Part shown: positions 17,050 to 26,057 of the stretch, in pieces
Layout of the letters: each line of letters opens with the position of its first letter
How positions within the stretch are numbered: position 1 is the stretch's first letter
DNA from: an uncultured Roseateles sp.
Lineage (GTDB): Bacteria; Pseudomonadota; Gammaproteobacteria; Burkholderiales; Burkholderiaceae_C
Reading direction: 5' to 3'
Assembly (NCBI RefSeq): GCF_913777145.1
Contig: NZ_CAJYPS010000014.1
Location: 124,001 to 188,000 of the forward strand
Length of the DNA stretch: 64,000 bases
Program-made: the position numbers and the translations under genes
The notes under the pieces: generated by a model
What the model saw: the letters and a program-made list of their open reading frames with translations, nothing else
What the model was told of the DNA's origin: nothing
Database searches by the model: none

Positions 17050-17913
17050 TCAGTGCTGGATTCTGTCCGCCAGCGCGGACCACACGGGCGTCAGTTTTCC
17101 CGGCAGCATGGGCAGGGCGCCCAGGTCGATGCGGCTCTCGGTGGGCGAATGGAAGTCGGAGCCGCGCGAGGCCAGCAGGTCGAATTCCAGCGCGGTCTCC
17201 GCGTATTTCACGTACTCGGCCGTGGTGTGGCTGCCGGTGACCACCTCGATGCCGCGGCCGCCATGGCCCATGAACTCGGTGATCAGCGCGTATTCCTCGG
17301 TGGGCGTGAAGTCGTAGCGGCCCGGGTGGGCAATCACCGCGACGCCGCCGGCGCCGGTGATCCAGCCCACCGCGTCGCGCAGCGAGGCCCATTTGTGGGG
17401 CACGAATCCGGGTTTGCCCTCGGTCAGGTAGCGGCGGAACACCTCGGGCACGTCCGCGCAGTGCCCGTGCTCCACCAGGAAGCGCGCGAAATGCGTGCGC
17501 GAGATCAGCTCGGGGTTGCCCACATAGTGCAGCGCGCCCTCGTAGGCGCCCTTGATGCCCACCTGGGCCAGGCCGGCCGCCATCTCGCGGGCGCGCGCCT
17601 CGCGGCCGCCGCGGGTCGCGCGCAGGCCCTGCACCAGCGCCTCGTCCAGCGGGTCGAAGCCCAGGCCCACGATGTGCACCACGCGGCCGGCAAAGCTCAC
17701 CGAGATCTCGGTGCCGGTCACATAGGGCAGGCCCTGGGCGCGGGCCGCGTCGCGGGCGCGCAGCTGGCCGGCGACCTCGTCATGGTCGGTCAGCGCCCAC
17801 AGCTCAACGCCGGCCGCCGCCGCGCGGGCCGCCAGGGCCTCGGGGGTCAGCGTGCCGTCCGAGACGACGGAGTGGCAGTGCAGGTCGGCGTTGAGCGTGG
17901 GATCGAGGTTCAC
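17050..17913 (-). CDS. PHP-domain nucleoside 3',5'-bisphosphate phosphatase (RnmA/YciV type)
   Basis: A 287-residue PHP-domain phosphoesterase. Metal ligands of the trinuclear site are visible in ADLHCHSVVSDG, ALTDHDEVAG, GTEISVSF, IAHPGRYDF and the terminal RGSDFHSP. Relatives hydrolyse 3',5'-nucleoside bisphosphates and trim the 5' ends of small RNAs. The start at 17913 is GTG, which gives the usual family N-terminus NLDPTLNADLHCH. Its place next to the YciO-type gene is common in beta- and gammaproteobacteria and suggests an operon. Confidence 0.88.
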   Translation of the reverse strand: MNLDPTLNADLHCHSVVSDGTLTPEALAARAAAAGVELWALTDHDEVAGQLRARDAARAQGLPYVTGTEISVSFAGRVVHIVGLGFDPLDEALVQGLRATRGGREARAREMAAGLAQVGIKGAYEGALHYVGNPELISRTHFARFLVEHGHCADVPEVFRRYLTEGKPGFVPHKWASLRDAVGWITGAGGVAVIAHPGRYDFTPTEEYALITEFMGHGGRGIEVVTGSHTTAEYVKYAETALEFDLLASRGSDFHSPTESRIDLGALPMLPGKLTPVWSALADRIQH

Positions 17914-17957
17914 GCGCCTATTCTGGCAGCGGCGCTGCGGCCCTGCCGGCGACGGGG

Positions 17958-19790
17958 TCAGGCCGCCCAGACCGCCTGGGCGGTCTGGGCGTGGCGGCGG
18001 TCCAGGAAGTAGCGGCTGCCGCCGGCGCGGCCCTTGGCCACGCGCTTGGGCTCGGCCAGCGCGGCGCTGAGTGCGCGGGCGCTGTCGAAGCTGCCGGGCA
18101 GGTGCAGCACCGCGCCGGCCGACAGTGTGGGCAGCGGGTGGAAGCTGGGCTGGTTCTGGCGGTTCAGCGTCACATAGCCGCCCGCCGCCAGGTGCTCGGC
18201 CGAGAAGAAGCTGCGCACGCCGGTGTCGAAGGCCTGGCAGATGCGGTCCATGCGGGCGGCCCAGTCGGGGCTGCTGATGACCATCACGAAATCGTCGCCG
18301 CCGATGTGGCCGACGAAGTCCTGCTGCGGATCGGCCGCCTGGGTCAGCACGCGCGCAGCCAGCCGGATGATGTCGTCGCCTATGCGGTAGCCGTAGACGT
18401 CGTTGAAGGGCTTGAAGTTGTCGATGTCCCAGACCGCGGCCAGGAAGCTCTCGCCGTTCTCGATCAGACGCTCCAGGTGATGGTCTATGGGCACATTGCC
18501 CGGCAGCAGCGTCAGCGGATTGGCGTAGCGCGCGGCATGCACCTGCAGGTCGGACACGGCCTTCAGCAGGTCGGAGCTGCGGCCGGAGCCGAAGTACTCG
18601 CCGTCGCGGGTCACGATGAAGCCGTCGGTCAGCAGGCGCTCGTCCAGATTGGCGACCGCCTCACTCATCGCGCGCAGCGGCGTGGACACGTCGAACACCA
18701 GCGGGTGCGGGTCCATCACCTCCACGCAGCTGCGCTTGGCGAAGATGTCCATGAAGTAGCGCTCGGTGCTGCGCTTGAGCACCTGCAGCGAGCGCAGCAG
18801 GCCTATGGGGCGGCGCTGCTCGTCCAGCACCGGAATCGCCAGCAGCTGGTCGTCCAGCCGGAACATCTCGATGATGGCCTGGCAGTTGATTTGCGGCGAC
18901 ACCGTGTGGCTGCGCCGCGCCAGCTGGGCGGCACTGGTGATCGCGCCCTGGGCCACCGGCAGCGCCAGGTCGTTCTGCAGCAGGCGCGGCAGCGCGGCGG
19001 CGGCCAGGCGGCCGCTCCACTCGGTGCGCAGCCGCGCACGCGGCGTGGGGCTGGGGCGGGCGAACAGATAGCCCTGGCAGATGCTCAGGCCCAGGCGGTG
19101 CAGCACCGCCAGGTCGGACTCCTGCTCCAGCCCTTCGGCCACCACCTCGCAGCCGCTGGTCGCGGCCATCTCCACGATGGAGCGCACGAACTGCTGCTTC
19201 AGCGGCTCCTGCGCGATGCCGTCTATGAAGTGGCGGTCAATCTTGACGAAGTCCGGCCGCATCTCCATCCAGCGGCGCAGCGACGCGAAGCCCTCGCCCA
19301 GGTCGTCCAGTGCGATGCGAAAGCCGCGCTCGCGCAGCGCAGCCAGCGAGCCGTCCAGGCGCGCCAGGTCGTCGATGGGGCGGGTCTCGGTCAGCTCGAT
19401 GACCACGCGCGACGTGGGCAGGCCCAGCCCGCTGAACGCGGCGACCAGCGGGTCGATGTGCTCGCTGGCGGTCAGCAGCGTGTCGGCGGTGACGTTGAGA
19501 AAGAGCTGGCCCGGCAGCGCCAGCTCGTGGAAGCGCCGTGCTGCGCGCAGCATCACCAGGCGCTCCAGCTCCACCAGGCGACCCAGGCGGGCGGCGGTTT
19601 CGAACAGCACCAGCGGCGAGTGCAGCGGGCTGTCGGAGGGGCCGCGGGTCAGCGCCTCGAAGCCGTAGATCTCGGCCTGCGAGATGTCGACCAGGGGCTG
19701 GAAGTGGATGTCGAAGGACTGCTGCTCTATCAGCCGGGCCAGTGCAGGGGCGAGGGGGTCGTCGGGAAAATCGGTGGCGCGGGCGCGCAT
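17958..19790 (-). CDS. EAL-CBS-GGDEF cyclic-di-GMP signalling protein
   Basis: A 610-residue cytosolic protein with an N-terminal EAL domain (about 15-260), a pair of CBS-like segments in the middle (about 290-420) and a C-terminal GGDEF domain (about 430-595). The EAL part keeps the catalytic set: FEALTRGP, ELTET, LDDLGEG, FVKIDR, VVAEGLE and CQGYLFA, so it should degrade cyclic di-GMP. The GGDEF motif is GGDDF, compatible with activity. The inhibitory-site arginine is absent (PQQD in place of RxxD). Start chosen at 19790 because GGAG lies six bases upstream; another ATG exists eight codons earlier. Confidence 0.88.
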   Translation of the reverse strand: MRARATDFPDDPLAPALARLIEQQSFDIHFQPLVDISQAEIYGFEALTRGPSDSPLHSPLVLFETAARLGRLVELERLVMLRAARRFHELALPGQLFLNVTADTLLTASEHIDPLVAAFSGLGLPTSRVVIELTETRPIDDLARLDGSLAALRERGFRIALDDLGEGFASLRRWMEMRPDFVKIDRHFIDGIAQEPLKQQFVRSIVEMAATSGCEVVAEGLEQESDLAVLHRLGLSICQGYLFARPSPTPRARLRTEWSGRLAAAALPRLLQNDLALPVAQGAITSAAQLARRSHTVSPQINCQAIIEMFRLDDQLLAIPVLDEQRRPIGLLRSLQVLKRSTERYFMDIFAKRSCVEVMDPHPLVFDVSTPLRAMSEAVANLDERLLTDGFIVTRDGEYFGSGRSSDLLKAVSDLQVHAARYANPLTLLPGNVPIDHHLERLIENGESFLAAVWDIDNFKPFNDVYGYRIGDDIIRLAARVLTQAADPQQDFVGHIGGDDFVMVISSPDWAARMDRICQAFDTGVRSFFSAEHLAAGGYVTLNRQNQPSFHPLPTLSAGAVLHLPGSFDSARALSAALAEPKRVAKGRAGGSRYFLDRRHAQTAQAVWAA

Positions 19791-19895
19791 GGGTTGCTCC
19801 GGGCGGCAGGCCACCCGGAGGCTCCGGACACACCGCCGGAGCGCATTGTTAGCAGGCGGTGTGACGGTTTGGTGACGAGCACCGTCGCGGGGCTG

Positions 19896-21632
19896 TCAGG
19901 CCTCGGCCGCCTCGATGACGAACTGCACCCGCTGCTGACCCTGCCACTCGTCCAGGCTGAGCCGGTAGGCCAGCGTGACCTCGGGCGGCAGCTCCTCGGT
20001 GTGGCCGAACCAGATCGCATCACGCAGCTCGCGGCCCTGGCGCAGCCGCAGCTTCAGGTGCTTCTCGCCGACCAGGCGCTGTGACACCAGCTGGAAGCGG
20101 TCGCAGAACACCGGCGGCTCGAAGCCCTGGCCCCAGACCTGGCTGTCCAGCAGCCGCGCGGTGTCGGCGCTGGCGGCCTCGGGCGGCAGCGCGCCGTCGT
20201 GGCGCAGCGTGCGGGTCAGCGTGGACTCGTCCAGCCATTCGGCCGCCACCTGGCGCAGCGCGGCGTCGAAGCGCTGCACCGAGTCGTCTTCCAGCGTCGC
20301 GCCGGCCGCCATCGCGTGGCCGCCGAACTTGGCCAGCAGGCCCGGCTCGCGCTTGCTGACCAGGTCCAACGCATCGCGCAGGTGGAAGCCCGGGATGGAA
20401 CGGCCCGAGCCCTTGAGCCGGCCGTCCGCACCGCGCGCGAACACGAAGGTGGGGCGGTGCACGCGGTCCTTGATGCGCGACGCGACGATGCCCACCACGC
20501 CCTCGTGGAAGTCGGGGTCGAACAGCGCCACCGCGGGCGGCAGTGCGCCGGCGAGCTGGTCGACGAGGTCGTCCAGCCGCGCCTCGGCGGCGTCGCGCAT
20601 GCCGCTCTCGATGTCGCGACGCTCGCGGTTGATCGCGTCCAGCTGGGTGGCCAGCGCCAGCGCCTGCTCGGCGTCGTCGGTGGTCAGGCAGGTGATGCCC
20701 AGCGTCATGTCGGCCAGGCGGCCGGCGGCGTTGATGCGCGGGCCCAAGGCAAAGCCCAGGTCGAAGCCCTGGGCCTTGGCGGCGTCGCGCTTGGCGGCGG
20801 TGAACAGCGCCATCACGCCCGGCTGGGCGCGGCCGGCGCGCATGCGCTTGAGGCCTTGCGCGACCAGGCGGCGGTTGTTGGCGTCCAGCTTGACCACATC
20901 GGCCACCGTGCCCAGTGCGACCAGGTCCAGCAGCGTGTCCAGCCGCGGCTCGGGCGCGGGCAGGGCCTGGCGCGCGCGCAGCTCGGCGCGCAGGCCCATC
21001 AGCACATAGAAGGCCACGCCCACGCCGGCCAGCGACTTGCTGGGGAAGGGGCAGCCCGGCTGGTTGGGGTTCACGATGGCATCCGCCGCCGGCAGCACGA
21101 CCTGACCCTGCTCGATGGCCGGCAGGTGGTGGTCGGTGACCAGCACCTTGAGGCCCAGCGCCTGCGCGTGGGCCACGCCGGCGCTGCTGGCGATGCCGTT
21201 GTCCACGGTCAGCAGCAGCGCGGGGGCCTGCTGCATCGCCAGGTCCACGATGGTGGGCGTGAGGCCGTAGCCGTGCACCGCGCGGTCCGGCACCACATAG
21301 CCCAGCTGGCCGGGTGCGGCGCCCAGCAGGCGCAGGCCGCGCAGCATCACCGCGCAGGCGGTGGCGCCGTCGCAGTCGTAGTCCGCCACGATGACGATAC
21401 GGCCGCCGGCCTGCAGCGTGTCGGCCAGCAGGCGGGCGGCCTCGGGCAGGCCCTTGAGGCCGGTGGGGCCGCTGGGCGGCAGCAGCTGGGCGAGCTGGTC
21501 GTCCAGCTCGGCGGCATCCTGCACGCCGCGCGCGGCCAGCAGTCGGGCCAGCAGCGGCGCGATGCCGGCCTGCTGCAGCGCCTGGGCGGCCGGTGCAGGC
21601 ACCTCGCGTTCGACAAAGCGCGGCGTGTTCAC
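19896..21632 (-). CDS. recJ: Single-strand-specific 5'-3' exonuclease RecJ
   Basis: A 578-residue DHH-family nuclease, close to the E. coli length. Catalytic motifs are VADYDCDGATA, LTVDNGIAS, VTDHHLPA and the DHHA1-like segment FGGHAMAAGATLE near residue 430. RecJ degrades single-stranded DNA in recombination and mismatch repair. The start is GTG at 21632, inferred because it overlaps the stop of the upstream gene (GTGA) and gives the normal N-terminus NTPRFVEREVP; no ATG is available at a suitable place. Confidence 0.93.
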   Translation of the reverse strand: MNTPRFVEREVPAPAAQALQQAGIAPLLARLLAARGVQDAAELDDQLAQLLPPSGPTGLKGLPEAARLLADTLQAGGRIVIVADYDCDGATACAVMLRGLRLLGAAPGQLGYVVPDRAVHGYGLTPTIVDLAMQQAPALLLTVDNGIASSAGVAHAQALGLKVLVTDHHLPAIEQGQVVLPAADAIVNPNQPGCPFPSKSLAGVGVAFYVLMGLRAELRARQALPAPEPRLDTLLDLVALGTVADVVKLDANNRRLVAQGLKRMRAGRAQPGVMALFTAAKRDAAKAQGFDLGFALGPRINAAGRLADMTLGITCLTTDDAEQALALATQLDAINRERRDIESGMRDAAEARLDDLVDQLAGALPPAVALFDPDFHEGVVGIVASRIKDRVHRPTFVFARGADGRLKGSGRSIPGFHLRDALDLVSKREPGLLAKFGGHAMAAGATLEDDSVQRFDAALRQVAAEWLDESTLTRTLRHDGALPPEAASADTARLLDSQVWGQGFEPPVFCDRFQLVSQRLVGEKHLKLRLRQGRELRDAIWFGHTEELPPEVTLAYRLSLDEWQGQQRVQFVIEAAEA

Positions 21633-22522
21633 AGCGCCTCCAGTGCGGTGGCCGGCCCGGCGCTGCGCCATCGGCGGCGCAGCTTCTCGAACAGGGACAG
21701 CGGCTGCTCGGTCCAGCGCTGGGCGAAGCGCTCGCCAGCCAGCGTGAGGCTGACCGGGCCGGGCGTGGCGGCCAGCGCCGCGAGCGGGCCGGCGTCCAGC
21801 TGCTGCCAGGCCTCCACCCAGCCGGCCAGGTCGCCCTGCAGCAGCGGTTCGCTCAGGCGCCGGTCCACCTGCAGCAGCTGCGGCGCAGGCCCCTGGGCGC
21901 GGCCCAGGCCGCTGATCCACAGCGAGTTCACCGCCAGCTCGCCGCGCGCCTCGCGCTCGGCGTTCAGCGCGTCGCCATGCAGCAGCATCTGCGCCTCGTT
22001 CTGCCAGCGCCTCAGCGTGCGCGACTCGGGCAGCCAGGGTTCGATGGCCTGGCCGGCCACGCGCTCGATGCTGGCGGCTTCCAGGCCGTCCAGCGCGCTG
22101 GCATGACCCACCAGCCAGTGGGTGGCGTCCATCACCCGCCACTGCCAGCCTTCGTCCTCGGGCCACAGGGGCTTGAGCGTGGCCACCAGCCGGGCCGCGT
22201 CCGACTCGGCCAGGCGCAGCGCGGCGGGGGGCAGCAGGTCGACGCCGTCGGTGCCCACGGCCAGGTGCACCGGGGTCAGCCGGGCCCAGGCCAGGTCGGG
22301 GCCGGCCTCGGCGTCCCAGGCGGCGGTGGCGGGCTGGTCCTGGCCGCGCAGCGCGGCGAGGGCCAGGTCGTGCGGCGGGTGGGGGGCGAATTCGTCGCTG
22401 CCCCAGCGCTCGGCGGGGCTCAGGCGGGCCAGCAGCGCGGCCAGGTGGGGCAGGGCCAGGCCGCCCAGGGCCTGGCGCGCGGCCTCGTCCAGCGCGCTGG
22501 CGTGGGGGATCATCAGGTGCAT
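21629..22522 (-). CDS. Uncharacterised COG4255-like protein coupled to recJ
   Basis: A 297-residue protein. It resembles the conserved beta-proteobacterial family next to recJ that is sometimes labelled as a phosphoglycerate mutase relative, but I see no catalytic motif to support that name. Recognisable segments are MIPHASAL at the start, LTPVHLAVGTDGV, EAQMLLHGDALN and VNSLWISGLG near residue 205. There is no signal peptide. Its stop overlaps the recJ start by four bases, so the two are coupled. Function unknown. A second ATG three codons inside the chosen start is possible. Confidence 0.75.
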   Translation of the reverse strand: MHLMIPHASALDEAARQALGGLALPHLAALLARLSPAERWGSDEFAPHPPHDLALAALRGQDQPATAAWDAEAGPDLAWARLTPVHLAVGTDGVDLLPPAALRLAESDAARLVATLKPLWPEDEGWQWRVMDATHWLVGHASALDGLEAASIERVAGQAIEPWLPESRTLRRWQNEAQMLLHGDALNAEREARGELAVNSLWISGLGRAQGPAPQLLQVDRRLSEPLLQGDLAGWVEAWQQLDAGPLAALAATPGPVSLTLAGERFAQRWTEQPLSLFEKLRRRWRSAGPATALEAL

Positions 22523-22555
22523 GGGCCGGGATTATCCGGACCCCGCTTCAAGCGC

Positions 22556-22573
22556 TTGTCACACAGCCTTCAT
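22556..22573 (+). promoter_or_regulatory. Weak Pho-box-like element before ppk
   Basis: TTGTCACACAGCCTTCAT matches the 18-base PhoB box at about 12 positions, with the two half-repeats 11 bases apart. Against it, only 11 bases separate it from the ppk start codon, leaving no room for a -10 element unless ppk begins later, for example near the GTG at 22621. Kept as a low-confidence site. Confidence 0.2.
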
Positions 22574-22584
22574 ACACTGGCCCG

Positions 22585-24657
22585 ATGACCGACCCGATGC
22601 CGTCTCCCGCGACGCCCACCGTGCTGGCGCCGCTCAAATTGCTGAACCGCGAACAGGCCATTCTTGAATTCAACCGCCGCGTGCTGGCCCAGGCCCAGCG
22701 CGAGGACGTGCCGCTGCTGGAGCGGCTGCGCTACATCTGCATCGTGTCGTCCAACCTGGACGAGTTCTTCGAGGTGCGCTTTGCCGACATGCTGGACGCG
22801 GCGCGCGACCCCGCCAGCGCGGTCAGCGCGCAGGACGTGGAGCGCGTGGGCCGGGCCGCCCACACGCTGATCGACGAGCAGTACCACGTGTTCAATGAAC
22901 AGGTGATGCCGCGGCTGCGCCAGCAGGGCATCGTGATCCTCAACCACGCGGACCGCGACGGCGCGCAGCGCGAGTGGGTGCGCAAGTTCTTCGAGCGCGA
23001 GGTGCGGCCGCTGCTGGTGCCGGTGGGGCTGGATCCGGCCCACCCCTTCCCGCAGGTGGCCAACAAGTCGCTGCACTTCATCTGCCGCGTGTCGGGCAAG
23101 GACGCGTTCGGGCGCGACAACCGCATCGCCATCGTGAAGGTGCCGCGCGTGCTGCCGCGGGTCATCAAGCTGCCGGCGCTGCTGACCGGCGGCCGCCAGG
23201 CCTATGTGCTGCTGACCAGCGTCATTCGCGCGCACCTGGAAGACCTGTTCCCCGGCCGCAAGGTGGAGGCCTTCTCGCAGTTCCGCGTCACGCGCGACTC
23301 CGACCTGGAGGTGGACGAGGAGGAGGTGGCCAATCTGCGCCATGCGCTGCGCTCCGGCCTCACGACCCGCAACTTCGGCCGCGCGGTGCGGCTGGAGGTG
23401 GTGAACACCTGCCCGGCCGAGCTGTCGCAGTTCCTGCTGGAGCAGTTCGCGCTGCCGGCCGCGGCGCTTTACCGCGTGAACGGGCCGGTCAACCTGGTGC
23501 GGCTCAACGAGCTGATCGACCAGACGCTGGCGCCCGAGCTGCGCTTCCAGCCCTACGAGCCGGTCTGGCCCGAGCGCGAGCTGCCGCGCCACAAGTCCAT
23601 CTTCGACCGCCTGAAGAAGGGCGACGTGCTGCTGCACCATCCCTTCGAGAGTTTCGAGCCGGTGGTGCAGCTGCTGCGCGAGGCGGTGCAGGACCCGGAC
23701 GTGCTGGCGATCAAGCAGACCATCTACCGCACCGGCGCCAAGTCGGAGCTGATGGACCTGCTGATCGAGGCGGCGCGGCGCGGCAAGGAGGTGATGGCGG
23801 TCGTGGAGCTGAAGGCGCGCTTCGACGAAGAGGCCAACATCAACTGGGCCGAACGCCTGGAGGCCGTGGGTGCCCAGGTGGTGTACGGCATCGTGGGCTA
23901 CAAGACCCATGCCAAGCTGCTGCTGGTGACGCGGCGCGAGGGCGGCAAGCTGCGCCGCTACGCCCACCTGTCCACCGGCAACTACAACCCGCGCACCGCG
24001 CTGCTCTACACCGACCTCGGGGTGCTGACCGCCGACCCCGACCAGACCGCGGACGCGGACTCGGTGTTCCGCCAGCTGGCCGCGCTGTCCAAGTTCAAGC
24101 CGCTGCGCCGCACGCTGCTGGCGCCCTTCGACATGCACAGCCGTTTCCTCGCGCTGCTGGCCCAGGTCGAGGCGGCCGCGCGCGCGGGCAAGCCGCAGGC
24201 GCGCGTGGTGGTCAAGATCAATGCACTCACCGATGCTGAGCTCATCCATGCACTGGTGCGCACCGCCCAGGCCGGTGCGCGCGTGGACCTGATCGTGCGC
24301 GGTGCCTGCATGTTGCCGCCGGGCCTGCCGGGCCAGACCGACCACATCGTGGTGCGCTCGGTGGTGGGGCGCTTCCTGGAGCATTCGCGCGTGTGCTACT
24401 TCCGCTGGGGCGAGCATGACGACGAGGAGGCGCTGTTCCTGTCCAGCGCCGACTGGATGAGCCGCAATATGTTCCGCCGCATCGAGGTGGCCTGGCCGGT
24501 GGTGGACGCCAAGCTGCGCCAGCGCATCATCGACGAGGCGCTGCAGCCCTATCTGCACGACACGCTGGACGCCTGGCAGCTGGGGCCGGACGGCCGCTCC
24601 ATGCGCATCAGCGATCGCGGCCTCAGTGCGCAGCAGGCGCTGATGCGGCGTTATTGA
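22585..24657 (+). CDS. ppk: Polyphosphate kinase 1
   Basis: A 690-residue PPK1, the enzyme that makes inorganic polyphosphate from ATP. The N-terminal domain shows NREQAILEFNRRVLAQA and SSNLDEFFEVRF. The catalytic half includes HHPFESFEPVV, IKQTIYRTG, VVELKARFDEEANI, and the autophosphorylation histidine in RYAHLSTGNYNPRT at about residue 455. The C-terminal catalytic histidine is plausible in VVGRFLEHSRVCYF. The start at 22585 adds about a dozen residues before the conserved part, and no good ribosome binding site is visible, so a slightly later start is possible. sixA follows after 18 bases, a frequent pairing. Confidence 0.95.
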   Translation: MTDPMPSPATPTVLAPLKLLNREQAILEFNRRVLAQAQREDVPLLERLRYICIVSSNLDEFFEVRFADMLDAARDPASAVSAQDVERVGRAAHTLIDEQYHVFNEQVMPRLRQQGIVILNHADRDGAQREWVRKFFEREVRPLLVPVGLDPAHPFPQVANKSLHFICRVSGKDAFGRDNRIAIVKVPRVLPRVIKLPALLTGGRQAYVLLTSVIRAHLEDLFPGRKVEAFSQFRVTRDSDLEVDEEEVANLRHALRSGLTTRNFGRAVRLEVVNTCPAELSQFLLEQFALPAAALYRVNGPVNLVRLNELIDQTLAPELRFQPYEPVWPERELPRHKSIFDRLKKGDVLLHHPFESFEPVVQLLREAVQDPDVLAIKQTIYRTGAKSELMDLLIEAARRGKEVMAVVELKARFDEEANINWAERLEAVGAQVVYGIVGYKTHAKLLLVTRREGGKLRRYAHLSTGNYNPRTALLYTDLGVLTADPDQTADADSVFRQLAALSKFKPLRRTLLAPFDMHSRFLALLAQVEAAARAGKPQARVVVKINALTDAELIHALVRTAQAGARVDLIVRGACMLPPGLPGQTDHIVVRSVVGRFLEHSRVCYFRWGEHDDEEALFLSSADWMSRNMFRRIEVAWPVVDAKLRQRIIDEALQPYLHDTLDAWQLGPDGRSMRISDRGLSAQQALMRRY

Positions 24658-24675
24658 GGGGCTGGCGAGGCGGCG

Positions 24676-25137
24676 ATGGACCTGATCCTGTGGCGTCATG
24701 CGGAGGCCGAGGTGCTGCAGCCCGGCCAGGACGACCTGCAGCGCGCGCTGACGCCCAAGGGCGAGCGCCAGGCCCGCCGCATGGCCGCCTGGCTGAACCA
24801 CCGCCTGCCCGCCACCACGCGGGTGCTGGTGAGCCCGGCGCGGCGCACGCGCCAGACCGCCGAGGCGCTGGGCCGCGAGCTGCGCATCGTGCCGACGCTG
24901 GCGCCGGACGCGCCGCTGCAGGCGCTGATCGAGGCCGCGCGCTGGCCGCGTGCACCCGAGCCGGTGCTGATCTGCGGCCACCAGCCCACGCTGGGCCAAC
25001 TGGCCGCCCACCTGCTGGCCGGCGTTGAGCAGGACTGGGCGGTGAAGAAGGGCGCGGTCTGGTGGCTGCGCTGGCGCCAGCGCGATGGCGTGGCCGAGGT
25101 CACGCTGCACGCGGTGCAGGGGCCGGACGCGCTCTGA
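24676..25137 (+). CDS. sixA: Phosphohistidine phosphatase SixA
   Basis: A 153-residue histidine phosphatase with the family motif LWRHAEAE at the N-terminus, the second-site LVSPARRTRQTAE and the catalytic histidine region VLICGHQPTLGQLAAHL. SixA removes phosphate from phosphohistidine proteins such as HPr-like or phosphotransfer domains. It directly follows ppk on the same strand and is probably cotranscribed with it. Confidence 0.9.
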   Translation: MDLILWRHAEAEVLQPGQDDLQRALTPKGERQARRMAAWLNHRLPATTRVLVSPARRTRQTAEALGRELRIVPTLAPDAPLQALIEAARWPRAPEPVLICGHQPTLGQLAAHLLAGVEQDWAVKKGAVWWLRWRQRDGVAEVTLHAVQGPDAL

Positions 25138-25153
25138 GCGGCCCCAGGGCGCC

Positions 25154-25900
25154 TCAGCCCCGCCGCGTCAGCGCCAGCCGCGACAGCGTGGCGTCGCAGT
25201 CGTCCAGCGTCGCGATGCAGGCCAGGCCGCGCTGCTCCACCTCGGCCATCAGCCCCAGCCAGGCGTTCAGCCCTTCCAGCACGACGCGGGTGCGCGCGGT
25301 GCGGCTCCAGCCGCGCTCGGCGAGCTGGCCCAGGTAGATCCAGGTCTGGCGCCGGGACAGCCCCGACAGCTGGCCTATGCAGGCCTGGGAAATGGGCAAT
25401 GCCAGGCTGTTGGCCAGGCCGCGGCGCTGCGGCCCGCCGCCTAAGGCGACCGCCAGCGTCGCCAGCATGCTGACCAGACGCTGCAGGCCGTTGCCGGCCA
25501 GGCGCATGGTGATCTGCTCCTGCAGCCGCGTGGCGGTCGCGGCGTAGAGCTCGCCGGGCTCGCCGCCGTGGGCCGGCTGGCGGTCGCGCACGCGGGTCAG
25601 CGGCAGGTGGATGGTGGTCACGTCCACCAGCGCGGTCACGTCGTAGCGGGCGGCCAGCTTGCCCAGCGGCGAATCGGCGCCGATCACGTCGCCCAGCCAC
25701 AGCGCGGCCACCGCGATGCGGGTGTCGGGCGCCACGCGCGCGGCCAGGCAGGCGGCGCCGTCGCTGATGGCGATCCATTCGGCCAGCGGGCTGCCGGCCT
25801 CGATGATGGTCTCGCCACGGCGGAAGGTCCTGACCTGGGCGTCGGTCAGCCAGTGGCCGTCCTGGGGCGGCGGCGGGTTGCGCGAACCTCGGGTTGTCAT
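25154..25900 (-). CDS. Crp/Fnr-family transcriptional regulator
   Basis: A 248-residue regulator with an N-terminal cyclic-nucleotide-binding-like barrel (FRRGETIIEAGSPLAEWIAISDGA at about 27-50, LWLGDVIGADSPLGKL) and a C-terminal winged helix (QACIGQLSGLSRRQTWIYLGQLAERG at about 180-205). The barrel lacks the usual cAMP-binding arginine motif, and no cysteine set for an iron-sulfur cluster is visible, so the signal is unknown. I start at the ATG at 25900; the open frame before it reads through a strongly structured non-coding stretch. It is convergent with sixA. Confidence 0.8.
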   Translation of the reverse strand: MTTRGSRNPPPPQDGHWLTDAQVRTFRRGETIIEAGSPLAEWIAISDGAACLAARVAPDTRIAVAALWLGDVIGADSPLGKLAARYDVTALVDVTTIHLPLTRVRDRQPAHGGEPGELYAATATRLQEQITMRLAGNGLQRLVSMLATLAVALGGGPQRRGLANSLALPISQACIGQLSGLSRRQTWIYLGQLAERGWSRTARTRVVLEGLNAWLGLMAEVEQRGLACIATLDDCDATLSRLALTRRG

Positions 25901-25918
25901 GCGATCGTGGAAAGTGGG

Positions 25919-25976
25919 CTCGCCGCAGCGAGACCGGCCCGCCAGGGCCCCGCCGCGAGGCGGAGGACGGGCCGGT
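25919..25976 (-). other. Stacked hairpins upstream of the Crp/Fnr gene
   Basis: Three nested or tandem inverted repeats occupy the gap between flgH and the regulator gene. Outer arms ACCGGCCCG (25933-25941) and CGGGCCGGT (25968-25976) enclose CCGCC-GCGA-GGCGG (25950-25963), and beside them lies CTCGC-CGCA-GCGAG (25919-25932). No T run follows, so a structured 5' leader of the regulator mRNA or a factor-assisted end of the flgH transcript are both possible. Confidence 0.4.
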
Positions 25977-26057
25977 TTATAGGGGAGGGCGGCGTGGTGC
26001 GATGCGCGGATAAGCGCCCGCACCCACCCCGCCTATCGGTCTTGACGGCGGCCGGCT

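Noticed and set aside
22556-22573. Firm assignment of a PhoB site to ppk
   Set aside because: The spacing to the start codon leaves no room for a -10 element, so it is listed only as a weak candidate.
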